The notes under the pieces: model-generated
What the model saw: the letters and a program-made list of their open reading frames with translations, nothing else
Databases searched by the model: none
Told to the model about the DNA's origin: nothing
DNA from: Cyanobium sp. Cruz-8D1
GTDB lineage: Bacteria > Cyanobacteriota > Cyanobacteriia > PCC-6307 > Cyanobiaceae
DNA length: 64,000 nucleotides
Direction of reading: 5' to 3'
Assembly: GCF_024345975.1 (NCBI RefSeq)
Contig: NZ_JAGQCD010000012.1
Span: 1 to 64,000, forward strand
Shown: one piece after another, positions 27,536-36,330 of the stretch
How positions within the stretch are numbered: the stretch's first letter is position 1
Layout of the letters: every line of letters begins with the position of its first letter
Made by a program: the position numbers and the translations under genes

Positions 27536-28822
27536 ATGGAAACGTCGGAGGACACCTCGGAGCGGCGAGTGCTGCTGGCCCTCGGCAGCGCCTGGGCCCT
27601 GACGGCCGGCTGGTTCCTGTTCTGGCCGGTGCCCACCGAGGTGATCGGCCGGGGGGTGGTGATCGTACCGGGGGGCGCCACGGTGATCGATGCCCGGGCC
27701 GAGGGCCAGATCCTCAGCCTGCCGGTGCGGGTGGGCGAGCGGGTGAGCCGGGGCCAGACCCTGCTGCGCCTCTACCTGCCCACCCTGGAGCAGCAACTGC
27801 GCCGTCAGGAGAAGGATCTGGCGGAGCTGATCCGCATCAACGCCGATCTCGACCGGCGCGACCAGGCGCGACTGGCCTCGGCCCGGCGGCTGCGGGACAC
27901 GGCCCTGGCCCAGCTGCAGGGCAACCGCGAACGCCTCGATGCCCTGCGTCGCGTCTACGACCAGAAGGTGGCCGATTTCCGCCATCTCGCCCGCCGCGAG
28001 GTGGTGGCCCCCCTGGCCGGCGAGGTGGTGGCCAGTGAAGACCGGGCCATCCAGCTCGACAACGACGTCGCCGATCTCGGCATCCGGCAGCGGGAGGCGA
28101 TCGATGCCTGGGAGACGGTGAAGCTGGGCATCGAGACCGAAGCCCAGCGGCGGCGCTTTGGCATCCATGACGCCCGCCGCGCCGTGGGGGTCACCCAGAC
28201 CCGCCTGGGCTTCGACGGCAGCCTCAGCGCCACCCGGGATGGGCAGCTGCTGGATCTGCAGGTGGTGCGCGGCCAGACGGTGAAACCGGGCCAGCGCCTC
28301 GGTACCCTGGGAAGTCCCAAGGGTGGCCCTGAAGCTGGCGGCCAGGCCTTGCAGGCCGTGGCCTACTTCGCGCCGGCCGATGCCCGCCGCCTGCGCCCCG
28401 GCCTGGCCATGGAGGTGGTGCCGGACTGGAACGAGCGGGGCCGCTTCGGCGGCATCCGTGGTCGCGTCAGCAGCATCAACCTGCTGCCCGCCACCAGCGA
28501 AGACGTCAACACCACCATGGGCAACCCCCAGCTGGCGGAGGCCCTGGTGCGCCACGGACCGGTGCTGCGCACCGAGATCACCTTGCTGAGCGCGGGCGAC
28601 ACTGCCGGCTTCGATGGCTTCCGCTGGACCCTCAGCCGCGGCAGCAGCGTCTTTCCGATCCGCGAGGGGCTGACCCTCAAGGCCCACGGCTATGTCGAAT
28701 GGCGGCCACCGGTCAGCTACCTGCTGCCGATGCTGCGCGACCTCACGGGCAGCTATCGCACCCTGCGCCAGCAGGAGCGCCAGGACCAGCCCCAACTCCA
28801 GCAGCGACAGGCCCTGCCATGA
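27536..28822 (+). CDS. HlyD-family membrane fusion protein, NHLM-type
   Basis: This 428-residue periplasmic adaptor has one N-terminal membrane helix (ALGSAWALTAGWFLFW), a split lipoyl domain (VIDARAEGQILSLPVRVGER and GQLLDLQVVRGQTVKPG) and a long coiled coil between them (about residues 85-210). The C-terminal part, with GGIRGRVSSINLLPATSED, GFRWTLSRGSS and PPVSYLLPMLRDLTG, resembles the secretion proteins of NHLM/Nif11 bacteriocin systems. The matching peptidase-ABC transporters are not in this window. It starts eight bases after the GMC gene and overlaps the next small gene by four bases. The NHLM assignment is by memory of motifs, so moderate. Confidence 0.8.
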   Translation: METSEDTSERRVLLALGSAWALTAGWFLFWPVPTEVIGRGVVIVPGGATVIDARAEGQILSLPVRVGERVSRGQTLLRLYLPTLEQQLRRQEKDLAELIRINADLDRRDQARLASARRLRDTALAQLQGNRERLDALRRVYDQKVADFRHLARREVVAPLAGEVVASEDRAIQLDNDVADLGIRQREAIDAWETVKLGIETEAQRRRFGIHDARRAVGVTQTRLGFDGSLSATRDGQLLDLQVVRGQTVKPGQRLGTLGSPKGGPEAGGQALQAVAYFAPADARRLRPGLAMEVVPDWNERGRFGGIRGRVSSINLLPATSEDVNTTMGNPQLAEALVRHGPVLRTEITLLSAGDTAGFDGFRWTLSRGSSVFPIREGLTLKAHGYVEWRPPVSYLLPMLRDLTGSYRTLRQQERQDQPQLQQRQALP

Positions 28823-29025
28823 CCCGCGAGCTGCCCTGGCTGGTGCTGGTGGCGGCCCTGCTGGTGGTGTTGCTGCATGCCAACGCCCCGGAAGTGTGGT
28901 TCTGGTTCGCGGCCCTGCTGCTGCTGCTGCTGTGGCGCACGTTCGCCTGGCGCCAGCGCCGCTGGCAGCGGCTCTGCGGCGGTGCTCAGGAGCCGCCCAG
29001 CACCAGCGGCAGCGCCACCGGCTGA
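28819..29025 (+). CDS. small membrane protein at the end of the oxidase-GMC operon
   Basis: This 68-residue protein is almost entirely two hydrophobic helices (LPWLVLVAALLVVLLHA and VWFWFAALLLLLLWRTFAWR), then a basic stretch and a short polar tail. It overlaps the HlyD stop by four bases (ATGA), which makes it a credible coupled gene rather than a chance frame. Its last 40 bases overlap the convergent TolC-like gene on the opposite strand. The function is unknown; it may anchor or accompany the HlyD adaptor. Confidence 0.6.
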   Translation: MTRELPWLVLVAALLVVLLHANAPEVWFWFAALLLLLLWRTFAWRQRRWQRLCGGAQEPPSTSGSATG

Positions 29026-30644
29026 TCGGGCCGGTCAGGCACCGGCAGCAGCTCGCGCAGCAGCTGGGCATAGCTGACATTGGCCAGGGTGGTGGATTCG
29101 GCCACCCCCTCCATGGCGCCGGTGAGGGTGGCCACGGTGGTGGCCACGTCGCTGTAGTCGGCCAGTCCGAGCTGGTAACGGGCCCGCACATCGCGGAAGG
29201 CCTCCCGGGAGGCGCCGTACGAAGCGCGGGCCGCCACGATCTGGCGCAGGGCGGCCCGATGGTCGTAGAAGGCGGCCTCAAGGCGCTGACGGATGGCGTT
29301 GCGCTCGCGGGCCAGGCTCTGGTCGGTGCGCGCCGCGGCGCTGCGGCTGGCGGCCACGGCGCCGGCCGTGACGCCGCCATCGAAGAAGCGCCAGTGCAGC
29401 TGCAGACCCGCGGCCCAGTCGGAGCGCTGGTTGAACAGCTGGGGAATGAGGGCCGAGCTGCAGCAGCCATCCAAGCGGATCACCGGCTGGGTGATCAGCC
29501 CCTGGCCGTAGCCACCGGAGGCCACCAGCCGCAGGCTGGGCAGCAGTTCGGCAGCGCGGCGATCGGCCTGGCGCAGCAGGGCGTCGCGGGCGGCCTGCAG
29601 GGCCCGCAGCTGGGGGTTGTCGCGCCAGCCGCGCACGATCGTCTGCTCCAGATCGAGGGGCCAGGGGGGCTGCAACCGCACCGTCTCGCTGGCCCGCAGG
29701 CTGACATCGAAGGGCACGTTGATCAGGTTACTGAGCTGGCGCTGACGGCTGAGCTGCAGGGCCTCGGCCTGCTCCAGGCGATAGAGGCTCTGCTGCAGGG
29801 CGGCCTCGGCCCGGAGCCGATCCAGCCGCGGCACCAGACCCGCCTGCTGGAGCGCCGCCACCTGGTCGCGCACCACCGTGTCGCTGTCGGCAACGGCCCG
29901 GCGGATGCGCTGCAGCTGGTCGGCGAGCTGCAGCCCGTAGTAGGCGACGCTCACATCCAGCTGCAGCTGGCGCAACCGGTCGGCGTAGCGCTGGCGGGAG
30001 GCCCTGAGGCCGTCGTCGGCCTCGGCGATGCTGGCGGTGCGGTTAGGGCTGATCAGCTCCCAGCCCAGTTCCATGCGGGCGGCGGCCGCACCGACGTTGG
30101 TCTGCACCACATTCCAGCCCTGGGGCCTGACCAGAAACGGGGAGTCCGCCGGATAGATGCCGTCATTGGCGGCCCAGACCTGGCTGTAGGAGCGCTGCTG
30201 GCGGAAGCCACCGGCCAGGTTCAGACCCAGCTCCGGCCACCTGCGTCCCCGGGCCGAGCCGGCCAGGTCCTGCTGCTCGCGCACGCCGAGCACGGCGGCG
30301 GCGAGATCGGGGTCGTTGCGCACGGCCACCGCCAGGGCCTCGGCCAGGCTGAGCCGCTGGCGCCGCTCGATCCGCACCGCCTCGGGAGCCTCCGGCAGGG
30401 CCGTGGCGGCCGGGGCCGGCAGGTCGGGCACCTCTGCCGGTCCGGCACCGTCGGCCTCCGGCGCCGCCGGCAGCAGGCTGCGGTCGAGCCGTTCGAGATC
30501 CTGCTGGAACCCCTGGAGGCTGCGCAGCAGCGCCGGGGATGGGGGCGGCAGGCGGCGCGACTGGGCCCGGGCCGGGGCCATCGCTGCCACCACGGCCAGC
30601 GCCAGGGCCGGGGCCAGCCAGCGGTGGGCGTGGCGCCGGATCAT
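28986..30644 (-). CDS. TolC-family outer membrane efflux protein
   Basis: This 552-residue protein has a signal peptide (WLAPALALAVVAAMAPARAQ) and two homologous halves of alpha-helical repeats typical of TolC. They contain RLSLAEALAVAVRNDPDLAA near residue 100 and LDLEQTIVRGWRDNPQLRAL near residue 325, then the C-terminal RAALRQIVAARASYGASREA and RYQLGLADYSDVATTV. It would form the outer membrane channel of an export system. ATG 30644 overlaps the stop of the upstream micro-membrane gene by four bases; a longer frame upstream is a shadow. The convergent HlyD gene nearby is its obvious partner. Confidence 0.9.
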   Translation of the reverse strand: MIRRHAHRWLAPALALAVVAAMAPARAQSRRLPPPSPALLRSLQGFQQDLERLDRSLLPAAPEADGAGPAEVPDLPAPAATALPEAPEAVRIERRQRLSLAEALAVAVRNDPDLAAAVLGVREQQDLAGSARGRRWPELGLNLAGGFRQQRSYSQVWAANDGIYPADSPFLVRPQGWNVVQTNVGAAAARMELGWELISPNRTASIAEADDGLRASRQRYADRLRQLQLDVSVAYYGLQLADQLQRIRRAVADSDTVVRDQVAALQQAGLVPRLDRLRAEAALQQSLYRLEQAEALQLSRQRQLSNLINVPFDVSLRASETVRLQPPWPLDLEQTIVRGWRDNPQLRALQAARDALLRQADRRAAELLPSLRLVASGGYGQGLITQPVIRLDGCCSSALIPQLFNQRSDWAAGLQLHWRFFDGGVTAGAVAASRSAAARTDQSLARERNAIRQRLEAAFYDHRAALRQIVAARASYGASREAFRDVRARYQLGLADYSDVATTVATLTGAMEGVAESTTLANVSYAQLLRELLPVPDRPDQPVALPLVLGGS

Positions 30645-30886
30645 GGCTGCCGGGGGCCCGGGGTTGGCGCCGCGTCCTTGGTGGAGGAGGCCTGCATCAG
30701 GTCGTGGAGGCCCAGGCTGGTGCGGGCCAGGCAGCCGATCGAGAAGCAGATGGCGGCGCTGCCGAACAGGCCCAGCTGCGCTTCCCGGGTTTCGCCCTCG
30801 AGGCGGGTCATGGCCAGCAGCACCACCCCGGCGGCCAACCAGGGCAGGGTGACAACCATCCCAAGCTGGGAACGGGTCATCGCCAT
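30641..30886 (-). CDS. micro-membrane protein A with GLFG-AAICFSIGC motif
   Basis: This 81-residue protein has two membrane segments, MVVTLPWLAAGVVLLAM and LGLFGSAAICFSIGCLA, and a polar tail rich in Pro and Thr. The second segment is nearly the same as that of the next gene upstream (GLFGNAAICFSIGCVC). It overlaps both neighbours: its stop lies in the tolC start (ATGA) and its ATG shares a base with the upstream stop (TGATG). I do not recognise the family. The start at ATG 30886 is fixed by these overlaps. Confidence 0.65.
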   Translation of the reverse strand: MAMTRSQLGMVVTLPWLAAGVVLLAMTRLEGETREAQLGLFGSAAICFSIGCLARTSLGLHDLMQASSTKDAAPTPGPRQP

Positions 30887-31158
30887 CAACGCAGACCCAG
30901 CTCCTGGCGCAGCTGCAACTCCAGCTGGCGCACGGCGTTGAAACGCGCCATGGCCCACGAGAGCTTGCAGACACAGCCGATCGAGAAGCAGATCGCCGCG
31001 TTGCCGAACAGGCCCCAGGCGTGGCTGTGCAGGTTGAAATCCTCGGCCAGCAAGAGCCGCAGCGCCAGGATCACCAGCAGGCCGGCCACCACCCAGGGGC
31101 CGTACACCCAGCCGACGAAGAACTGATCAACGAACAGCCGACGCGGCGACGGGGCCAT
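30886..31158 (-). CDS. micro-membrane protein B, paralogue of the adjacent protein
   Basis: This 90-residue protein has two membrane segments (VYGPWVVAGLLVILALRLLL and WGLFGNAAICFSIGCVC) and a C-terminal basic amphipathic helix (about residues 70-90). It shares GLFG, AAICFSIGC and the spacing of the first helix with the next gene, so the two are tandem paralogues. Together with the TolC-like gene they form a tightly coupled leftward unit. The function is unknown; a role in the same export system is inference. Confidence 0.65.
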   Translation of the reverse strand: MAPSPRRLFVDQFFVGWVYGPWVVAGLLVILALRLLLAEDFNLHSHAWGLFGNAAICFSIGCVCKLSWAMARFNAVRQLELQLRQELGLR

Positions 31159-31200
31159 GACACCGGGATCCGGGACTTCAAGTTTGCCGGAGCGACGCCC

Positions 31201-32151
31201 TCAGGTCGACCGCCGCCGCAGGGCCAGCAGCAGCGTCTCGAACACCTCCGGCAGGGGCGCCTCGCACACCAGCCGCTCGCCACTGATCGGGTGGTCGAGG
31301 GCCAGCCGCACCGCGTGCAGGGCCTGGCCGCTGAGGGCCACCGGCAGCTTGCGGCAGCGGCCGTAGGTGGCATCGCCCACGATCGGATGGCCGGTGTGGG
31401 CGCAGTGCACCCGGATCTGGTGGGTGCGGCCCGTGTCGAGCTTGAAGCGCAGCAGGGCGTAATCGCCCAGGGGTTCGACCAGGCGCCAGTGGGTGCAGGC
31501 ATGGCGGCCGGTGCTGTCGGAGACCACGGCGTACTTCTTGCGATCGACCGGATGGCGGCCGATGGCCCCCACGATCGTGCCGCTGTCGGCCGCTGGCTGG
31601 CCATGCACCACCGCCAGGTACTCCCGCGAGGCGATGCGCTTCTGGATCTGCACCTGCAGCTTCACCAGCGCCTCCTGGCTCTTGGCGACGACGATGCAGC
31701 CGGTGGTGTCCTTGTCGAGGCGGTGCACGATGCCCGGCCGCATCTCGCCGCCGATGCCCGGCAGGTCGGGGCAGTGGTGCAGCAGGCCGTTCACCAGGGT
31801 GCCGTCCTTGTTGCCGGGGGCCGGATGGACCGTGAGCCCAGCGGGCTTGTTGAGCACGATCAGGTGGGCGTCCTCGAACAGCACGTCCAGCACCATCGGC
31901 TGGGCCACCAGATAGGGCAGAGGCTCCGGCGGCGGCATCCACAGCTCCACGCTGTCGTCGGTGCGCAGGGGCGTCTTGGCCTGGCCGGTGACGCCGTTGA
32001 CCCGCACATAACCCGCCTCGATGAACTTCTGGATGCGGGCACGGCTCTGCTCGGGCCGCTGGGACACCAGCCAGCGGTCGAGCCGCATCGGCAGCGGCTT
32101 CGGGTAGTGAAGCGTCAGCAACTCCCCTTCGCCTTCGCCGAACGCGCCCAT
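31201..32151 (-). CDS. rluD: RluA/RluD family 23S rRNA pseudouridine synthase
   Basis: This 316-residue protein has an N-terminal S4 RNA-binding domain (RLDRWLVSQRPEQSRARIQK, then AGYVRVNGV). The catalytic domain carries the invariant GIVHRLDKDTTGCIVVAKS segment, whose Asp is the nucleophile, and LDTGRTHQIRVHCAHTGHPI. It should isomerise uridines in rRNA; domain order fits RluD best. It starts one base within the stop of the upstream GTPase gene, forming a coupled pair with a ribosome-assembly factor. Confidence 0.9.
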   Translation of the reverse strand: MGAFGEGEGELLTLHYPKPLPMRLDRWLVSQRPEQSRARIQKFIEAGYVRVNGVTGQAKTPLRTDDSVELWMPPPEPLPYLVAQPMVLDVLFEDAHLIVLNKPAGLTVHPAPGNKDGTLVNGLLHHCPDLPGIGGEMRPGIVHRLDKDTTGCIVVAKSQEALVKLQVQIQKRIASREYLAVVHGQPAADSGTIVGAIGRHPVDRKKYAVVSDSTGRHACTHWRLVEPLGDYALLRFKLDTGRTHQIRVHCAHTGHPIVGDATYGRCRKLPVALSGQALHAVRLALDHPISGERLVCEAPLPEVFETLLLALRRRST

Positions 32152-33083
32152 CAGCTGGAGGGCGGCTCCTGGGCAGGCCGCTCGGGGGCCGGCAACTCCA
32201 GGGAGATCGGCCCCAGCAGCGAGCGGCGGAAATCATCGAGCAGGCGCTGGGCCATGCGGGCCGTGTCGCCACTGGTGTGGCGGGCTGCGCTGGCACTGAG
32301 CCAGGCGGTGGCGTCCGGAGCCCCGGGGGGCATGGCCACCCCGTAACGCCGCTCCAGCAGCCCCGGCGCCACGCCCGCGGCCGCCACCGGCTCCAGCTGC
32401 ACGAGCAAACGCAGGAAAGCCAGGGCCACCGCTTCGCCGTCGTAGGAGGCCTGGCCGATGTCGTCGCAGAGGGCCAGCCGCAGCCCGGCCAGCTGGTCAT
32501 CGAGGCGGGGGGGCAGTACACCGGGGGCGTCGAGCAGATCCAGGTCCTGGCCCAGCCGCACCCAGCGCAGGCTGCGGGTGACGCCGGCCCGGCGGGCACT
32601 CTCCACCACCTTCTGGCGCACCAGCCGGTTGATCAGGGCCGACTTGCCCACGTTGGGGAAGCCCAGCATCAGGGCCCGCACGGGGCGCGGCTTCATGCCG
32701 CGGCCAGCCCGGCGGGCGTTGAGCTGCTCCCCGGCACGAATCGCCGCCTGCTGCAGCTGCTTGACGCCGGTGCCCACCTTGGCGTCGCACCACCACGGCA
32801 CCTCACCCCGCTGGCGGAACCAGCCGTCCCAGGCCAGACGGGCCGCAGGGCTGACCATGTCGCGGCGATTGATCACCAGCAGGTGCTGCTTGCCCCGGAT
32901 CCACCGCTGCAGCCGCGGGTGGCCCGTGGCCAGGGGGATGCGGGCATCGCGCACTTCGATGACCAGATCCACCTTCTCGAGGTTGGCGCTGAGGGCCTTC
33001 TCCGCCTTGGCGATGTGGCCCGGGTACCACTGGATCGGAGGTGCGGCCGTACTCAGGCGGACGGTGTCGCCGACGTCCGGCAT
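32151..33083 (-). CDS. ylqF: YlqF/RbgA-type circularly permuted ribosome-assembly GTPase
   Basis: This 310-residue protein has the circularly permuted order G4-G5-G1-G3: VINRRDMV (about residue 72) precedes the P-loop LGFPNVGKSALINRL (near 140) and DAPGV (near 182). The opening IQWYPGHIAKAEKAL is the YlqF/RbgA signature. It assists late 50S subunit maturation. It overlaps the rlu gene downstream and begins at the stop of the UspA gene, so all three form a compact unit. Confidence 0.92.
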   Translation of the reverse strand: MPDVGDTVRLSTAAPPIQWYPGHIAKAEKALSANLEKVDLVIEVRDARIPLATGHPRLQRWIRGKQHLLVINRRDMVSPAARLAWDGWFRQRGEVPWWCDAKVGTGVKQLQQAAIRAGEQLNARRAGRGMKPRPVRALMLGFPNVGKSALINRLVRQKVVESARRAGVTRSLRWVRLGQDLDLLDAPGVLPPRLDDQLAGLRLALCDDIGQASYDGEAVALAFLRLLVQLEPVAAAGVAPGLLERRYGVAMPPGAPDATAWLSASAARHTSGDTARMAQRLLDDFRRSLLGPISLELPAPERPAQEPPSS

Positions 33084-33466
33084 CAGGGCACCACCAGCAC
33101 CGGACAGGGCGCCAGCTGCAGCACCCGGGCGGCGGTGCTTTGGTGGTCGCCCTCCAGGGTGATGCCCCGGGTGCCCATGACGATCACGTCGGCGTTGATC
33201 TCATCGGCCACGTCACCGATCACGAAGGCCGGCTTTCCCTCCCGCTCGAGCACCTCACAGGCCACACCGGCCTGGGTGAAGCTGACGCGGGCCTGCTCCA
33301 GCAGCCTGGCCACATCGGCCGGATCATGCATCACGCCTTCTTCAGCCTCCACCACCGACAGCAGCACGATGCGGCTGCCGTGGCGCTGGGCGAGCTGCAG
33401 GGCGACGGCCGCCGTTTCCGTCGTCTGGCGGCTCTGGTCGATGGGGAACAGGACGGTGTCGAACAT
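33083..33466 (-). CDS. universal stress protein (UspA family)
   Basis: This 127-residue single-domain UspA protein starts MFDTVLFPIDQSRQTTETAA and ends with ADVIVMGTRGITLEGDHQST followed by APCPVLVV. The GTRG-x(9)-ST-type segment suggests the ATP-binding class. Its stop touches the start of the GTPase gene. The 140 bases upstream separate it from the divergent pgk gene and must hold both promoters, though I see no confident elements there. Confidence 0.88.
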   Translation of the reverse strand: MFDTVLFPIDQSRQTTETAAVALQLAQRHGSRIVLLSVVEAEEGVMHDPADVARLLEQARVSFTQAGVACEVLEREGKPAFVIGDVADEINADVIVMGTRGITLEGDHQSTAARVLQLAPCPVLVVP

Positions 33467-33606
33467 GGCGGTAGGCCTAGCCCCCTTGTCCTAGCGCCGA
33501 CCGTTGCGGCCGCCAGGGACGGGGGGTGGGAAGAACCGAATCGCGGCGGCGGCGAACCGGGAGGGGCCGGGGGCTAATCTCCCCCCGCCTTTCCTTACAC
33601 GTAACC

Positions 33607-34812
33607 GTGGCGAAGCGATCCCTCTCCAGCCTCAGCGCCGATGATCTCCGCGGCAAGCGGGTGCTGGTGCGGGTCGACTTCAACGTACCCCTCGACGACG
33701 CTGGCGCCATCACCGATGACACCCGCATCCGGGCGGCCCTGCCGACCGTGCGCCACCTGATCGACCACGGCGCCAGGGTGCTGCTGGCGGCCCACTTCGG
33801 CCGGCCCAAGGGCCAGGTGAATGACGCCATGCGCCTCACCCCGGTGGCGGCCCGTCTCAGCGAGCTGCTGGGCCAAGCGGTGGTCAAGACCGACAGCTGC
33901 ATCGGCCCCGACGCCGAGGCCAAGGTGGCCGCCATGGCTGATGGCGATGTGGTGCTGCTTGAGAACGTGCGCTTTTTCGCTGAGGAGGAGAAGAACGACG
34001 CCGGCTTCGCCGCAAAGCTGGCCGCCCTGGCCGACATCTACGTGAACGATGCCTTCGGCGCCGCCCACCGGGCCCACGCCTCCACCGAGGGGGTCACCAA
34101 CTACCTGAGCCCCAGCGTGGCCGGGTTCCTGATGGAGAAGGAGCTGCAGTACCTGCAGGGCGCCATCGATGAGCCCAAGCGCCCCCTGGCCGCCATCGTG
34201 GGCGGCTCCAAGGTGAGCAGCAAGATCGGCGTGCTCGAGTCGCTGATCGACAAGTGCGACAAGGTGCTGATCGGCGGCGGCATGATCTTCACCTTCTACA
34301 AGGCCCGTGGGCTGGCGGTGGGCAAGAGCCTGGTGGAGGAGGACAAGCTCGAGCTTGCCAAGGAACTGGAAGCCAAGGCGGCCGCCAAGGGCGTCCAGCT
34401 GCTGCTGCCCACCGATGTGGTGCTGGCCGACAACTTCGCCCCCGACGCCAACAGCCAGACCACGGCGATCGACGCCATCCCCGACGGCTGGATGGGCCTC
34501 GACATCGGCCCCGATTCGGTCAAGGCCTTCCAGGTTGCCCTCGCCGACTGCAAGACCGTGATCTGGAACGGCCCCATGGGCGTGTTCGAGTTCGACGCCT
34601 TCGCCGCCGGCACCAACGCCATCGCCCACACCCTGGCCGAGCTCAGCGGCAAGGGCTGCTGCACGATCATCGGCGGCGGTGACTCCGTGGCCGCCGTGGA
34701 GAAGGTGGGCGTGGCCGAGACGATGAGCCACATCTCCACCGGCGGCGGCGCCAGCCTCGAGCTGCTGGAAGGCAAGGTGCTGCCCGGCGTGGCCGCCCTC
34801 GACGAGGCCTGA
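33607..34812 (+). CDS. pgk: phosphoglycerate kinase
   Basis: This 401-residue protein is a normal-length phosphoglycerate kinase. It has the signature [20 protein letters not shown], the substrate-binding Arg in [33 protein letters not shown] in the hinge region, and the nucleotide-binding [13 protein letters not shown] with CTIIGGGD at the C-terminal end. It acts in glycolysis and the Calvin cycle. GTG 33607 ([10 protein letters not shown]) is the likely start. Its last 134 bases are repeated almost exactly at 36594-36727. Confidence 0.97.
   Translation: MAKRSLSSLSADDLRGKRVLVRVDFNVPLDDAGAITDDTRIRAALPTVRHLIDHGARVLLAAHFGRPKGQVNDAMRLTPVAARLSELLGQAVVKTDSCIGPDAEAKVAAMADGDVVLLENVRFFAEEEKNDAGFAAKLAALADIYVNDAFGAAHRAHASTEGVTNYLSPSVAGFLMEKELQYLQGAIDEPKRPLAAIVGGSKVSSKIGVLESLIDKCDKVLIGGGMIFTFYKARGLAVGKSLVEEDKLELAKELEAKAAAKGVQLLLPTDVVLADNFAPDANSQTTAIDAIPDGWMGLDIGPDSVKAFQVALADCKTVIWNGPMGVFEFDAFAAGTNAIAHTLAELSGKGCCTIIGGGDSVAAVEKVGVAETMSHISTGGGASLELLEGKVLPGVAALDEA
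34679..34812 (+). repeat. direct repeat, copy 1 (pgk 3' end)
   Basis: These 134 bases, encoding the last 44 codons of pgk and its stop, recur at 36594-36727 with one mismatch that I found (GGGCGTGG versus GGGTGTGG). Similarity ends exactly at the stop codon. The two copies are 1915 bases apart and flank the 419-residue gene. Confidence 0.95.
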
Positions 34813-34933
34813 TCAGCGCGCCTCCTGGCGAGGCCCCGAACCCAACACGATGGTTTTGTGGTAACTTAGAATTGGGTTGGCATAAATTCATCCCTTCTCA
34901 AGAAGTTACGGTCAACCTCGGGGCCTAAACATC

Positions 34934-36193
34934 ATGGAAAATGAGCTCGTAACCATGGAGCTGGAGATCGGTGAAGCTGCATTGGAGCAGAATGTTACTG
35001 GCATAGATTCTGCTCCCGTATTCGAGACCCAGATCTACTCACTGTTTGTTCATACTATTATTGCCGAACCAACAGAATGGGTCTTATATCCGTGGCCCGG
35101 CGATGATGGGCTCATTGTGGAGTGGAACCAAGGGGATGGGCTCGACTCCATCCCTACAGACGGTCTCAGCTACGAAGCTGACTTGTCGGCCGTCGAGAGC
35201 AACTGGATCGATGTCGATGACGAGATACCGATCGATATCACCTGGCCCATTAAGGACCAGGCCTTCGACTCCGGCGATCCGGAGACATGTCCATTGCCCG
35301 AACCATTGATTTGCGAACTCGGGACTGATCCCATTGTTGCTGTTGCTGAAACAACAGTAACCGCGATGATGGAGGACCCGGAATTGGCGACCACAACATC
35401 TGGAACCCTCGAGCCTCAGATTTATTACTCATATTATTCAATGGTTTCGATTCTCGCTCCATTCATTGAGGTTCAAGTCTCTCCTTGGCCCAGCGAAGAT
35501 GGGGCCATCGCGGATCAGACCCCTAACTCCAGCGAGCCGGAGTCAGGTCCATTGTCCGATCCCTTGATCGGCGAATCTGCGACCGATGACTTGGTCCGGT
35601 CCGACTGGCCACTCCCCTATATGCGCAGCGTCACCGCATCCCCGGAGAACCTCCGAAGCACCGACGCGGGGGTCGCGCAGCTGCCGATCGGTCCGGATCT
35701 GGTTGCATCACCTTCTGCCATGGCCGCGCTTCCAGACCCAGCACCAGCTACGGCTACGTCAGCTGGAATCAGCAGCGAGGCACCCGTGCCGCAACCTGGA
35801 GTCGATCAGATCACTGGCAGATTGGCTGACGCCCAACCGGGCGCAGGCCAAGAAGTGGGGCGCAACCTGGCTGCCGAACCTGCTCCGGAGATCACCCCTG
35901 CCCCAGATGACTACATGACACCTCGGGGTAGGAGCTTCCAATTCGCCCTCGAGTCCCAAGCGCTCTTGGCGACTCCCCGCCGGCAAGAGTCCGGCGAAGC
36001 GGTGGGAACAACCTCGGAGTGGGGAGCTGCAGAGGGCACAAAGGTCACGGCCCCAGCGTCAACCCGGTCCATCCTCTTGCCAATGTCGATGACAGGATCC
36101 TCCGTGCGAAATCCCATGGAGGCGGGCTGGGGCACCGAGGGCCTTTTAGCCCCCCTGATTGCCGATCTGGTCCCCGACCTTTTCATGATTTAA
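34934..36193 (+). CDS. unrecognised acidic 419-residue protein with internal repeats
   Basis: I do not recognise this protein. It is acidic and rich in Pro, Ser, Thr, Ala and Asp/Glu, with no signal peptide or clear membrane helix. Two segments repeat. The first has ETQIYSLF, PWPGDDGLI and ETCPLPEPLICELGTDPIV (about residues 31-140). The second has EPQIYYSY, PWPSEDGAI and ESGPLSDPLIGESATDDLV (about 156-222). The C-terminal half is Pro/Ala-rich and probably disordered. The gene is visibly more AT-rich than its surroundings and sits between two copies of the pgk 3' end, so it was probably acquired. No good ribosome binding site precedes ATG 34934. Expression is unproven. Confidence 0.55.
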   Translation: MENELVTMELEIGEAALEQNVTGIDSAPVFETQIYSLFVHTIIAEPTEWVLYPWPGDDGLIVEWNQGDGLDSIPTDGLSYEADLSAVESNWIDVDDEIPIDITWPIKDQAFDSGDPETCPLPEPLICELGTDPIVAVAETTVTAMMEDPELATTTSGTLEPQIYYSYYSMVSILAPFIEVQVSPWPSEDGAIADQTPNSSEPESGPLSDPLIGESATDDLVRSDWPLPYMRSVTASPENLRSTDAGVAQLPIGPDLVASPSAMAALPDPAPATATSAGISSEAPVPQPGVDQITGRLADAQPGAGQEVGRNLAAEPAPEITPAPDDYMTPRGRSFQFALESQALLATPRRQESGEAVGTTSEWGAAEGTKVTAPASTRSILLPMSMTGSSVRNPMEAGWGTEGLLAPLIADLVPDLFMI

Positions 36194-36330
36194 GCGTTCG
36201 CTGAAAAGCCCGGTCGTCGATTGAGGAGCGGATCCGGGCGACCCTCCGCTCAGGCGGATCCTGAAGCTGGCGGATCAAGCCTTCGATTGACTCACTGAAG
36301 GCGCGGCCTGGCAGTCGATGCGTTCTTCCA

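Noticed and set aside
34934-36193. Interpretation of the pgk-flanked segment as a standard integrative element
   Set aside because: No integrase, transposase, phage or conjugation gene lies between the repeats, so only the flanking repeat and foreign gene are reported, not a named element.
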